NCBI GenBank assembly: GCA_002812745.2 | Contig: NCSJ02000048.1 | Location: forward strand, 1-64,000 | From: Scytalidium lignicola | Taxonomy: Eukaryota; Ascomycota; Leotiomycetes | Reading direction: 5' to 3' | Length of the DNA: 64,000 nucleotides | In this document: positions 1 through 10,879 of the stretch, one piece after another | How the letters are laid out: the number at the start of each line of letters is the position of its first letter | Numbering within the stretch: the first letter of the stretch is position 1 | Notes under the pieces: generated by a model | What the model saw: only the letters and a program-made list of their open reading frames with translations | Database searches by the model: none | Told to the model about the DNA's origin: nothing | Translations under genes and position numbers: made by a program

Positions 1-2610
1 CCTCACTTCCAGGCCCTCGGTTCAATTCCGTCCGATTTGGGCCAAGCGTCGCTGGGAGACTTGGAGCCGGACCTCACGTGCGCGGCTTCGAGCCGGTTTA
101 TGTCAGCCATTACAACGTCGGGGAAGCAGTCAGGTGCTCCAGAAAGCGTCTGGACCATGGTTCCTGAGTGTCATTGTCACCGCTCCCCTCGCAGCCCCAT
201 CCCATCACGGGGAGATTGGTGCTTGGAGTTTTGCTACAGTAGCACGAGTAGAAGCCCAAATTTTGGGATGCGGGTGGGCTTGTTGTGGAGGCGGGGCTGG
301 AGCTAACGGGACAGAAAGAAAGAAAGAAAAGCCCAGCATTGCTTCCGTTTCAGCTACGAACGGCCTTCACGTGCCCGCTTGTTGCCGCCTTGCAGTTGCA
401 TTCGCCCGCACCCACATTTTACGGTACTGTACATTTGTACATCTACATTGGGCCTGGGTACCGCTTCTCCATGCTTTCCTTGGGACAGAATGACGGAGTA
501 CTTCCGAAGCCTAGTCATGATGCAGCTTAGTTTCCAGAACATCACCGGTCAAGGCGCACACACGAGCATGCCCGAACCTGACAGAGTAGCCCAGACCACG
601 CACTTCAAACAATTAATGGAAGCCAGCCCAGACAGAGAGAGAGAGAGAAAAATGAAACCCAGAAATAGAATCCGGGTTTGCCCTAAAACTTCCCTCCGCT
701 AACCCGCAACTTCACTCACTGACACCCTAGCCTTGCAGCTGATTGGCCGCCTCTGGGGGGAGCAAGCATCATCTCGGGCTGCGCCTGGATTTGGATTTGG
801 CTTTGGATTGATTGATTGATAAGGATGACTTTGCCGGTACCGGGGCTTTGCTTTTGTTTTCTTTTGCCCTGCTTGGTGTCTTCCTTGACCTTGCCTGCCT
901 TGCCTGCCTTTCCTGCCTTTCCTGCCTTGCCTGCCCTGCCCCTCCACCCCGCAATTTTCTTGTTTACGGTACACAGGTACGGAGGTACAAGTACGGTATG
1001 ATCCGTTGTTCTCGGCTCGTGGTGTCTCTTTCATCATCATCATCAACATTATTCCGAGGTGGGAAATTTGCGCGACAAAGGCCGGGTACAAGAAGAAAAG
1101 GTAAATATCCACAACAACCCACCTTACAAGAACCCTCTCTCAATGCAACTACAACCTCCCCTCCCCCCACCACCACAACCACCACCAAGACATCTTTTAT
1201 TGAAACCGATGATGCATGGACCCCCTGTATGTTTGCGCATTACAAAACTTACATGTCCTTTTTTTTGCTCTAAAATGCCTGTCCCACTGCCACTTTTCTG
1301 TCTAGAGGTCATTGCCCTTCGGGAAAACTTGGAATGATGTTTTTGCTAATAGTGTAACGATAAGGGGTGGCGGACCTTTTTTTTGCGATTTACATTGTAA
1401 AGTTTCCCCCTTGCGGAGATGATCGGAAAAGAGCTTTGCCCCAACAAGCCCAGCAGCCTAAGGCTCTTTCTTCTTCTTTCTCTTATCGGGTAGATATAAT
1501 AGTTTTAGTTTTCGGATGCAAGGAGTTAAATCGGGAAATTTGCCGTGGTTAAATTTATTAAAGACCAGAAAAGGAAGCAGCAAACAATAACATAGCCGGG
1601 AGAGAGAGCGGTCCAACATTCGGTAATTACTGTGTACTCCCATACAGTACTGTAATTATCGTGAAAAGTGGCTTTGCAGATCTGACATAAGCCTGTGTAT
1701 CCCGGGGATTTTTCGAAGAGCTTTTGAGTTTGTGGTACAAAGAATGTCCGGGAACGATTACTGTACATAAGAGGTCTAGATCCCATTCTTGATAAGCCTT
1801 GTAAATACTAGGATCTCTCAGCCGTACGATTCATGTATATAGATATGGTCTTTTTACCATAAAATATTTAATAGAGAAGAAAAAGGAAGGTAGAAAACCC
1901 ATCAGAAAGTTCGCGCTAAAAGTAGTTTGCCATAATTATAATTATTGCTGCGATTGAGTTATAGCAATGGGCATTTGTAGGCCAAAATGACATGAGAGCT
2001 GCTCATCCAACAAAGTTACGTTGCTGGTCACTCAACGAATCAACATGCCCAGTAATAGATGTACTGCGGGACTTCTCATATTCTAAAATACCAGGTTGGA
2101 TCTCTGAGATCAAGAGATTACACTGCCCTTATTCATTTCACCCTTAACCCTTTTTATGTTTCTGAATTCATCTTAGCGACTTTCATGATGGTTAAAAAGG
2201 CTGGTCCGGAGTCCTACAAATAATAGTTTCACCATTCCCCACCAGCATTGCGCGCTGTTATATAAAAGCATGTGATGAGTTAGTTACCAATAACACAACC
2301 TAACATCATAATAAGTGCAAACCTAAAATAACAGAACAATAAAACTCCCCTTAAATAATATATTACATGCACCGTAGTTTGTACATGCAGGATGTCGTAG
2401 TTCATGAATCGTATGGATAGTCTTTTGTTTATACTGTAGGCAGCTACCTCGCAACTGCCTATTCTCAACGTCACATTTCCATTTATTTCCCAGCATAACC
2501 CAACTCTCCTCCAAACACAAAATAAACAAAAAGGAAGAACACAATCAGAACCAACCATAACAAGAAAAGAAAAGAAAGAAAAAAAGAAAGAAGGATAAAA
2601 ACAAGCAACC
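1..2610. other. Intergenic, no supported gene
   Basis: No reading frame here shows a recognisable domain, a convincing start or splice signals leading to one. The stretch is rich in polypyrimidine and simple-sequence tracts: GAGA near 635, a CCTTGCCTG-type array near 890-945, and TCATCATCATC near 1031. The last 100 bases before 2611 are purine-rich (AAGAAAAGAAAG-like), which is common just upstream of fungal start codons and is probably the 5' untranslated region and core promoter of the sirtuin gene. Confidence 0.6.
887..945. repeat. Imperfect CCTGCCTT-type tandem repeat
   Basis: About six imperfect copies of a CCTTGCCTG / CCTTTCCTG unit lie in a row. The array is read through in all three frames by spurious ORFs of Leu-Pro-Ala or Cys-Leu-Ser type, so it is simple sequence and not coding. 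Confidence 0.7.
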
Positions 2611-3791
2611 ATGAGCTCCGACATCGAAGCCTTCTCCCGCCTCCTCCAATCCTCCACTCGGATCCTCGCCCTCTGCGGGGCGGGCCTGTCCGCCGGCTCA
2701 GGACTCGACACCTTCCGCGGCGCTGGCGGCATGTGGAGGAGGTTCCACGCGACGGATCTGGCGACGCCTGATGCCTTTGATGAGGATCCGGGACGCGTGT
2801 GGTTGTTCTATAGCTATAGGAGACATAGGGCGTTGCAGGCGAAGCCGAATGCGGCGCATTATGCTCTTGCGGAGTTGGCGAGGAGGAAGGATGGGTTTGT
2901 GTGTTTGACGCAGAATGTGGATGGTGAGGGTTTTTTTTTTGGTTTTTGTTTTTGTTGGGTTTTTTCTTATTCTTTCATCTTTTGATCTTTTGGTGTTTTA
3001 TCTTTTATGCGCGTTGAGTGAGGGGTGAAGGTTTGTATTATTGGATGAGATTCTTCATCTATTGACTTATATTTCTTTCCTTTATTTTCATTATATATAT
3101 ATATATATATATATGAAGCTCTATTCCTTCTCATGAACACCCTACGTTTTACCATCTCTATCATAAAAAAAACCTACAGCATCAAAAGACAAAAACCAAA
3201 ACCAAAACTAAACTCCAAACCCAGGCCTCCACCAACGAGCAAACCACCCCCCTCCCCAACNTAAAACCTCCTCCANCGGCTCCCTCTACGACCTAAAATG
3301 CTCCGACGAAACCTGCACCTACGTCGAACACAACAACTACGCAGACCCCGTCGTCCCCGCCCTAACAATAACAGACCACACCGTCACCGACATCGAAACC
3401 CCCGAGGACAANGATCCCCGACTCCGCTCTCCCACTCTGCCCATCATGCAAGACCTCCCTACTCCGTCCAGGCGTCGTCTGNTTCGGGGAAGCGCTTCCC
3501 ACTGACACAATTGCTGAGGTGGACGCGTTCATTGATCAAGGCCCGATCGATATCATCATGGTGATTGGGACTGCGGCGACGGTGTGGCCTGCCGCCGGGT
3601 ATGTGGATGAGGCGAGGAATAGGGGAGCCAGAGTTGCTGTTGTGAATCTCGATTCTGGGGATCTGGGAACTGCTGGTGGGAAGGAGGGGATGGGATTGAG
3701 TGAGGATGATTTCTTGTTTTTGGGGGATGCGGCGGAGATTGTGCCTAAGATGGTCCGGGGAGTTGTTGGAGAGGTGAAAGTTCCTGCTTGA
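2611..3791 (+). CDS. SIRT5-like NAD+-dependent protein deacylase (sirtuin), 2 exons
   Basis: Class III lysine deacylase of the sirtuin family. Exon 1 (2611-2923) carries the NAD-binding GAGLSAGSGLDTFRG loop, a Y-S-Y-R stretch equivalent to the Tyr/Arg pair that binds acidic acyl groups in SIRT5, and TQNVD. Exon 2 (3225-3791) continues exactly as GLHQRAN, giving the catalytic His. It then has LHGS, a Cys-x4-Cys and a CPSC zinc pair, VVWFGEALP and a C-terminal Rossmann half. Intron 2924-3224 is long (301 nt) and holds a TA repeat. As printed, exon 2 is broken, but discounting N3261, N3276, N3412 and one A of the AAAA run at 3263-3266 gives one open frame of 291 residues. N3482 is a real base, since TGN reads as the conserved Trp. 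I read it as intact with sequencing errors. Family knowledge suggests desuccinylase/demalonylase activity, possibly mitochondrial, although no clear presequence is visible. Confidence 0.88.
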
Positions 3792-4393
3792 GGTTTGCGA
3801 TTGGTATTAGTATTGGTATTGGTATTAGTTAAAAGGGAGCGGTGTCTCCTTTTTAATTTTAATTTTTAGTAGTGTTTGGGAATATGGTATTTAGGGATTA
3901 TGGAGCAAGGAACGCATGGATGATTTCAATATTAACAGTGGATGGAGGATAAAGCTTCCAAAAATATAGAACTTAGTTATTACGGGTAGTACACGGGACT
4001 AGAAAAGCACATTACTAGTAGACTTCTATATAGGTAAATGAAATATTAATTTAAAACGAACAGAAACATAAATCGATACTGTACTACACAATATTTCATA
4101 TAATTATCTCTCAACTGCATGGATAGATATATGAAGAAAAAAAAGTAACAAGGAAGAAAACAACCCCATAAATAATATCCCCCAACTCCATCAAATGCAT
4201 TGCTTCCGCCCCAAATATCTAATCCAAAAAATTCCCCATCCCTCCATATCTAAATGCGTGGTATCTCGGTTTTCTACATTATATATACATGAGGCACGTT
4301 CAATCCTCATCCACACAAACCTCTAGATGATACTCCTGAATATATACCTCCCAGCCACCAAAAAANGTCTCAAAAATACAAGGAATGGCGGAA
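3792..4393. other. Convergent 3' intergenic region
   Basis: This AT-rich spacer lies between two genes that end towards each other. It has no gene-like frame. A short GGTATTAGTATT repeat lies just after the sirtuin stop. N4366 sits in an A run near the glucanase end. Confidence 0.6.
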
Positions 4394-6521
4394 CTAATAA
4401 GTCTCCGCCAACCCCAAATCACTAAAGGAAGGAATATCTTGCGAACAATCAAAGTCCGGTTGATATGCCAATTTCGGCAATATACCGGCAGCCATACCGT
4501 CCTTATAACTCCACTGCGTAGCGCTCTCGGTAACCCAGGTCCAATAAAACCACCCCCATCCCTTCTCGAAACTCGCCATCTGAGCCTCGGCGAACATCTG
4601 TAGGAACTGTTTGTACGTATCACTGTACGTGCTTGGGTCGGCGTTTGCGCTGGTGCAGTCACATGAGGAATCCTGCGTTGGACAGTCAGGGGATAACACC
4701 TGTGTACTTGAGTCGCCTGAGGCGTAAGTACCCTGCCATCGTGTGCCCCATCCGACGTTGTTGAGATTGGGAGCGCAGTCGGTGTCAGCCTGGGACCATT
4801 CTGCGAAGATGGTAGGTCCGAATCCCGTTGCCGTGTTCATGCTCTGCTCTGCCTGTTGAGTCCAGCCAGAGCAGGCGTATTGGACTTTTGCAGTGTGGTT
4901 GAAGTTGATTTGGCCTGCATTGAAAATGACATATTGGTGGGCATCGAGGACCATGCCGTTATTTTGGAGCTCTCCTTGCCATTTGGGCAGGCCGAGGAAG
5001 CCATCGCCGAAGACGACATACGCATTGATGCCATTTTTGCGTACGAGGTTGTAGGCGTTGGTGGTCCATTCTATGACGCTGTTCGTGTCGAGGACGATCA
5101 TTTTGGGTTCATTGGCGAGGCCGTAGAATGATATTATGTTCTGGTACCTCGGCTGAGCAAAGAACTGAGAGAGTTGGTTGTGTACATCGAGCGATCTTTG
5201 AGCGTTCAATGACCCATCTGTTCCATTCAGCCATCCAATTGCCCCTTGTCGTCCACTATGATTCCATCCGTTCTGACTTCCAGGTAATCCATGAACATCC
5301 AGGTTCACCCGCAGTCCATGCTTTCGAGCCCATTCAATTCCTCGAAGGAGGTACCGCCACGAGGTCCTGAAGACATAAGGATCTCCTGGATATGTCACTA
5401 CCGCCCAATATGAGAAAGGTATTCGAACATGATCTAGCCCTGCAGAAGCAATATCTATAAACGTTTGCTCAGTCACAAATGTTGCGTAGTGTTTCTCTAA
5501 TGTTGATTGAGCGGCGTCTGGACCAAGATGCTGACACAAAGTATATTCGTCGATAATACCTAAGTTCAGATCGTAATTGAAAAGTGATGGCGTAATGAAC
5601 GGCTCTAATGAGAGCCATCCTCCTAAGTTTACTCCTCTGACTGGGTTATCGGCATATGATCCCCAGGAAGTGGATATTGGCGGTGTATTTTTATTGGCAC
5701 TATTCGAGTCGTCCCATTTAGATGATAGTCCCATAATGGGCAGTCCTCCAACAGTTTCATTGGTATATGTAGTATTGAAATCTGTTGTGTCGTACCATGT
5801 AGCTGGATCCAGATATGTGCCCTTTGCAGCTGTGGGTACGTCATCATCATCAGAGCTTGATCCACCGCTATTCGAACTTGAAGGAGGGTCGCTAGAGTTG
5901 GATTTGGAGCTGGAGCTCTTTTTGTTACTAACGGAAACAGCCACGGCAACTATAATAATCACTAGAATCAACAGTATTCCAATCCCAATCCCTAACATGT
6001 TGTCAGCAAATCATTTCCAGTGAAACTTTCTCAATTGGCTCACATATACGCTTCCTCTTCTTTGACGTGTCGTCAACTTCATACTGGTTTTTCTCCTCTA
6101 TAACACCTCCTCTTAAACCTCTAAGTTTCCCGCCGTCTCCCTCCTCAAGCAGAGCACCGCTAACAAGTCTGCTCTTTTTCCTCTTATGAGGTTTTCTTGC
6201 CTTTTCTATAACAACTTTCTCATTCACTACTTCGCGATGGTGTCTTCGCCTCGTTTTCTTAGCTGTGATTTCTCCTCGTTTGGCTGCTTCCCTGTTTAAG
6301 ACGTTCAACTTCGCTAATGAATCCGCGGATAGTGCTTGAGATGAAGGTTCGGATAGTGATGATGGAGTAATTGATTCTGGTTGAGGTTTTCGTGGTGCTC
6401 CAGAGCTGTGATGTTTCCTCTTCGCACGTCGGCGCTCGCGATCTCGATCTCGGTCTCTGTCTCTGTCTCGCTCTCTATCTCTATCTCTATGCTTCGGTCG
6501 CGAGGACTCTCGAGGAGCCAT
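4394..6521 (-). CDS. Membrane-anchored GH5 exo-beta-1,3-glucanase (exgD-like), 2 exons
   Basis: Glucan 1,3-beta-glucosidase of glycoside hydrolase family 5, predicted to trim cell-wall beta-1,3-glucan. Two frames, 6521-6044 and 5991-4394, join across a 52-nt intron (5992-6043) with donor GTGAGC, branch CTGAC and acceptor TTAG. The join restores RKRIWIGIGILL and gives 691 residues. Layout: a cytosolic N-terminus very rich in Arg-Asp/Arg-Glu repeats then Lys/Arg (1-158), one membrane helix (about 161-180), a Ser/Asp-rich stalk, then the GH5 barrel starting at NPVRGVNLGGWLSLEPF. The acid/base Glu is in LANEP (about 454) and the nucleophile Glu in FAEWSQ (about 557). There is no cleavable signal peptide, so it should be a type II membrane protein like Aspergillus ExgD. 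The second exon alone opens with a misleading in-frame Met inside the intron/helix. Confidence 0.9.
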
Positions 6522-6855
6522 TATTTATTTTTGCGTAACCAAGGCAGGTTCCTGATGTAAAATTTCCAATGGAATGGGATATATCAAACGCAATTCGGAC
6601 TTGCAATGCTGTCGCTTTCTCGTCATCATCTTGCTGAACACGTACGCCATGGTTACGAATTCCTGTTTCGGGTGTTTACGTTGGCAGAGCAACAATCGCG
6701 ACTTTCTTAACTCAGCGATAAGCGGTCCGGGGTTTCGGCTCTTGAAAGTTGGGGAAGCCGCTTCTAGCCGTCTGGACGTCTCAGCACTTAACAACTCCCA
6801 ATGATGATCTTGGACAACCCCGGATGACTTTCCTTCTTCAAACAGAACACTTGAA
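6522..6855. promoter_or_regulatory. Divergent promoter region, glucanase / BCKD E1-beta
   Basis: A 334-base spacer separates two divergently transcribed genes, so both promoters must lie here or overlap the first exons. I see no clear TATA box. A frame at 6574-6804 runs through it but has no recognisable protein content. Confidence 0.45.
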
Positions 6856-8178
6856 ATGAGGATACCATTCAGGTTGTCCTCGAAAGAGGTTCTCTCTTCA
6901 GCACGGCCACGGCGATATCAGCCTGCTCTAAGAATAGATAAATACGCTCGTTCATACTCATCGCATCCGCCTGGTGCTCGGCTGAACGTACCTACGGACT
7001 ATTCTGCGACTCCGTTGCTTGCTCATAGCTCTCAGTCGGCGCTCCAGAACCTAGAGCTGCCATTAGATGTACGCAATGGCACAACAAAACGCATGAACCT
7101 CTTCCAGGCCATCAACGATGCCCTATCTCAAGCTCTAGGTGCTGATGATTCTGTCTTGCTCTTCGGCGAGGATGTGGCTTTCGGCGGAGTATTTCGATGT
7201 AGTATGAACCTTGCAGAGAATTATGGTGGGGAGAGAGTGTTCAACACACCATTGACGGAGCAGGGGATTATTGGATTTGCAATTGGAGCTGCGGCGGAGG
7301 GTATGCGGCCTATTGCAGAGATCCAGTTTGCTGATTATATCTACCCAGCTTTTGACCAACTGGTTAATGAGGCTGCAAAATTCAGATATAGGGATGGCTC
7401 AGAAGGGAGACATTCTGGTGGTTTGACAGTTAGAGTACCATGTGGAGGTGTTGGCCATGGGGCACTGTTAGTATCACTAATTATTTATTGATTTTCACTG
7501 AATTGCACACTAATATGTACACCAGTTACCATTCTCAATCACCCGAGAGTTTATTTACACATATTCCAGGCTTGCGAGTGATTATGCCGAGATCACCTCT
7601 TCAGGCTAAGGGATTGTTGCTTGCAGCGATTGAAAGCAACGATCCTTGTATCTTCATGGAGCCCAAGGCGCTTTATCGAGCTGCTGTGGAACAAGTCCCG
7701 ACGGCTGCTTACACTCTACCGTTATCAAAAGCAGAGATACTGAAAGAGGGATCTGATGTTACAATAATATCCTTTGGACACCCTTTGTACACTTGCAGTT
7801 CTGCGATTGAGAAAGCGGAGAAAGACTTTGGGATTAGCATTGAATTGATTGACCTTCGGACCGTGTACCCTTGGGATAAAGAGTGCGTCCTGAAGAGTGT
7901 GCGCAAAACGGGTAGATGTATAGTTGTACATGAGAGTATGGTAAATGCTGGTATAGGAGCCGAGGTCGCAGCGACGATACAAGAAGATCAAGAGACCTTC
8001 CTAAGGCTTGAGGCACCGGTTATGAGAGTTGCTGGATGGAGTACTCATATGCCATTGCTATATGAGAGGTTTACGATTCCAGATGTTACGAGTAAGTGTG
8101 CTAAACGGAGTCAAAACTATAGGATACTAACAGATAATAGGAGTATATGATAAGATTAAGAAGTCTATAGAATACTAG
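6856..8178 (+). CDS. 2-oxoisovalerate dehydrogenase E1 subunit beta (BCKDHB-like), 3 exons
   Basis: Beta subunit of the branched-chain 2-oxoacid dehydrogenase E1, which decarboxylates the keto acids of Leu, Ile and Val in mitochondria. Exons 6856-7466, 7526-8091 and 8141-8178 give 404 residues. The introns (59 and 49 nt) have CTAAT and CTAAC branch points. The N-terminal 40 residues are rich in Arg/Ser and lack acidic residues, fitting a mitochondrial presequence. Diagnostic parts include [56 protein letters not shown], then across the first splice GHGALYHSQSPE, and near the end a transketolase C-terminal domain ([14 protein letters not shown]). The tiny last exon encodes [12 protein letters not shown], a normal family ending. 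The E1-alpha partner is not in this window. Confidence 0.93.
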
Positions 8179-8742
8179 ATACCTAGATGAACATAATATA
8201 TATGTCTGAAGCTTATCAAACTATGTCGTTTGCCTCTTCATTTGATAACATAAGTCAGTCGCAGGAATCCCACTTTTCTGTTTTAGCAGTGTGAGTATCT
8301 GCTCTTTCTAGTCCGTCTCCTAAGTCTTCAGGAAAAACTGACTTCATGAAATTCTTTCTTCGAAAAAAGCCAGGCTAGAGGTAATTTGTCTAGCCAAACA
8401 GTGTTTACCCTTAATAATCTGTATTCTCAGTTGTTATATTTCTGTATCATCTATAGTTCGTAAAAAAGTAAGAAAGAATTAGGGTTTGCACCATTCTTAG
8501 TCTAGCATTTACAGCACGCCCAGCCTCGTCATTGCTACCCCTCTCAGCCTTGCACTAGCTTAAGCGAATTGAGGGTCCTGAATGGACGCGTGTGAACTGA
8601 TTGCCTGGGCAGAGGGAACTTTTAACAGATATATAGCTTATATATCCCATTCACTGATACTCCTCACAAGCATATAATATTTGAACTACCACAGCCTAAA
8701 ATATACTTCTCTCCCCAAGAAAGACAGACAACCTCTCTCAAA
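8179..8742. other. Intergenic, promoter of RING gene at its right end
   Basis: AT-rich spacer with no gene-like frame. The last 100 bases (about 8640-8742) contain TATATAG/TATATCC and a CT-rich stretch ending in AAA before ATG, which fits a core promoter and leader for the RING gene. Confidence 0.5.
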
Positions 8743-9486
8743 ATGTCAAATCCGTACGAAGGTGAGCAACATCCCCTTCCCCCTCCACACCAGAAAACGA
8801 AGATAAGAAGAACTATTCCCCAACCATGAACAACCATGAACAAAAAATCACACAAGCTAACAAAACCGCTCTCTTTTCTAAAAAAAAAAGTCGAACACAA
8901 CATCAAACAAACCCCCGAGCAACGTCGCTCTCGCAGACCAGACATGACATCCTTCGTCTCCGCCCTCTCCCAAATAACCACAACCTCCACGCCCTCCACC
9001 CCACACAACAACCCCAACGCCGTGCCCACCCCAGCAGACATTGCCTCAGCAGCCCGCCTCCTCCAAGACCAATTCACCGTCCTCCTCTCCTCCCAATCCC
9101 AATCCCCATCCTCGCCACCCCCAAACCAAGCCCTCCTCGAAACCCTAATCACAGCCATCGAAGCCGAAATCGAGCACCCGCCCACCCAAGTCAAAGGCCT
9201 ACCGCAATCCTTCCTCGACGAGCTGGAGCGCGTGCCGAAGGGGAAGCTGAAGAAGGAAGACACGTGTCCGATCTGTGCGGAGCGGTTCCTGGACGATGAG
9301 TATCCGCTTGTGGTAGTGCTGCCGTGTCATGGGAGTCATTTGTTTGATCTGGAGTGTGTGGGGCCGTGGTTGATGTTGCAGGGGACTTGTCCTTTGGATC
9401 GGAAGGAGTTGGGGAAGAGGAAAGAGGTTGTTAGGGTTGAGAAGGATGAGGATGAGGATGAGGATTATGATGAGATGTTTGCGTGA
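8743..9486 (+). CDS. Small RING-type zinc finger protein (putative E3 ubiquitin ligase), 2 exons
   Basis: Exon 1 is only 19 nt (8743-8761, MSNPYE plus one base). A 129-nt intron (8762-8890, branch GCTAAC) leads to exon 2 (8891-9486), continuing VEHNIKQTPEQRR. Total 204 residues. The middle (about 25-110) is Ser/Thr/Pro-rich and probably disordered. The RING lies at about 129-175: CPIC, then LPCHGSHLFDLEC, GPWL, and CPLD. The last position is Asp where the usual motif has Cys, so the eighth zinc ligand is replaced. The C-terminus is a short acidic tail (DEDEDEDYDE). Family logic says E2-binding ubiquitin ligase; the target is unknown. The upstream in-frame Mets at 8836 and later belong to the intron. 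Confidence 0.82.
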
Positions 9487-9991
9487 TGGGATTTGGATTA
9501 TGATGATGATGATGATGAAGAAGNGGGGTGGGTTTATTTATTTTTTGGAGCGTCTTTTCTTCTTCTTCTTTTAAGGTGAAAGAAAGAAAGCATGGGAATA
9601 GGTGTTTGGGAGTCCCTTTTTTATGCATTCCACTAATTACTGCATTTCTGGGTTGGATTATCAGATGTTTCAAAGCTCAGTATCCTACTTCCATATTGAA
9701 CCTAGAAAGAAGTGTCTATACGACGATACAGAAAATCTGCAGCAAAATGTGCAATGTTAAATTCCACCTTCTATCATCATCTAATCCACCCGTTCATCCA
9801 CCCACCCATCCATCCATTCTCTAAAAACCCTCACCCTCCCCTTGCTTTCTTCCACACGAGAAAACAACAGAATCATTTAATCCTCGTGTTCTTTGCTCTC
9901 TTGCTTTCTGCTCGCTTTCTTGAAAACATACCCAGCGCTCGCTCCGCAAATCACCCTCAAGAATTTTTTTTTGGCTTTCTCTTCTCTCAAG
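9487..9991. other. Convergent 3' intergenic region
   Basis: This spacer between two converging genes holds a GATGATGAT run (about 9499-9518), a TTCTTCTTC tract and CATCCATCCA repeats near 9795-9818. N9524 lies beside a G run. There is no coding signal. Confidence 0.6.
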
Positions 9992-10879
9992 CTAAGCTTG
10001 ATGCTGCTGGCTTTGCAAATACTGGTACGCACCATAAGCAAGCGCTCCGCCAAGAAGTAGGATAACGTAGAGACCAATTCCACCACCTGTTGATTGCCCC
10101 GACGCACCTGTGGTGGCTTTACCGCTGGCAATGGATTTAGGTGCTGGATCTCCAGGCTAGAAAAACAAGAAGCATTGCGTTAGTTATGTTGTGTTATGTT
10201 TTGTTTTGCTTATGCTGATTTTTGATGATAAAGAATGGGATGCTCTTCAGGCAATGGCGATGACTGATGTTAGAGAGGAAGGGGGAGAACGTACCACTCG
10301 CTTCAAATTTCCGAGCAATAGACCATCGAGGATCTCTCTAGCCTCATCACTGTGTCCTACATCCTCGAAGGCCTCTGTTCCGTCCTGACCGCCGACATCG
10401 AGTAAGACTTCCTCTCCACCTCTGTGAGCATTTTGTTAGTTTTATTTTAGTGAAGTGCAAGAAATTAATAGTAATAGTAGATGCTATTGCTGTCGTGGAA
10501 AGGTAGATTGGAAAGACGGAGAAAATGGCGGGCGAGTTGGAAAGCTGCGGGATCGGGATTTGAAATCAATCCGCCGCACTGATAACAAGGCAGCTAGCTT
10601 GCACAGATGATAAAACCATCAAAATGAACAAGCCCTTTCCAAAATGGAAATATAAAGTTGGTAATCCCTAATCGTCCGAAGGCACAAGCAATACAGGAGG
10701 AAGAGAGAGAGAGAGAAGAGACAAAACGCCGAATGCCGGGGCGGAAGGGGGAAGGTCACTTACGGATGCTCATCAACGAAGCTGGTAACATTGTAGACCT
10801 TGTCGTGGATAACAATGTACAAGTCCTTCTTCCCCGAGTGCGAAGAGATCTCAGCGTATGTAAGTTCCTTCGTCGACAT
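9992..10879 (-). CDS. Cytochrome b5 (ER tail-anchored), 3 exons
   Basis: Small haem protein that donates electrons to ER desaturases, hydroxylases and P450s. It is easy to miss because no exon is a long ORF. Exons are 10879-10764, 10421-10295 and 10156-9992, with introns of 342 and 138 nt, giving 135 residues. Exon 1 reads [14 protein letters not shown] and ends in DEH-P. Exon 2 completes the haem motif HPGGEE and has the second haem His in [11 protein letters not shown]. Exon 3 is a Pro/Ser/Gly linker and a C-terminal helix ([20 protein letters not shown]) followed by a short polar tail. That layout is the classical tail-anchored cytochrome b5. The phase-0 donor GTACGT at 10294 is preferred; GTGGTA three bases earlier is possible. 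Intron 1 is unusually long for this gene set. Confidence 0.93.

Noticed and set aside
1..60. GGTTCAATTCC at 19-29 looks like a tRNA B box
   Set aside because: The flanking stem pairs for only about 3 bp, and no upstream tRNA body is visible within the window, so a truncated tRNA cannot be supported.
812..1273. 153-residue ORF with Leu/Cys/Ser repeats
   Set aside because: It reads through a CCTTGCCTG simple-sequence array and a poly-Ser/Thr/Pro tract with no domain.
3261..3482. Sirtuin as a pseudogene
   Set aside because: The breaks coincide with Ns or a homopolymer, and every conserved motif is intact after discounting them.
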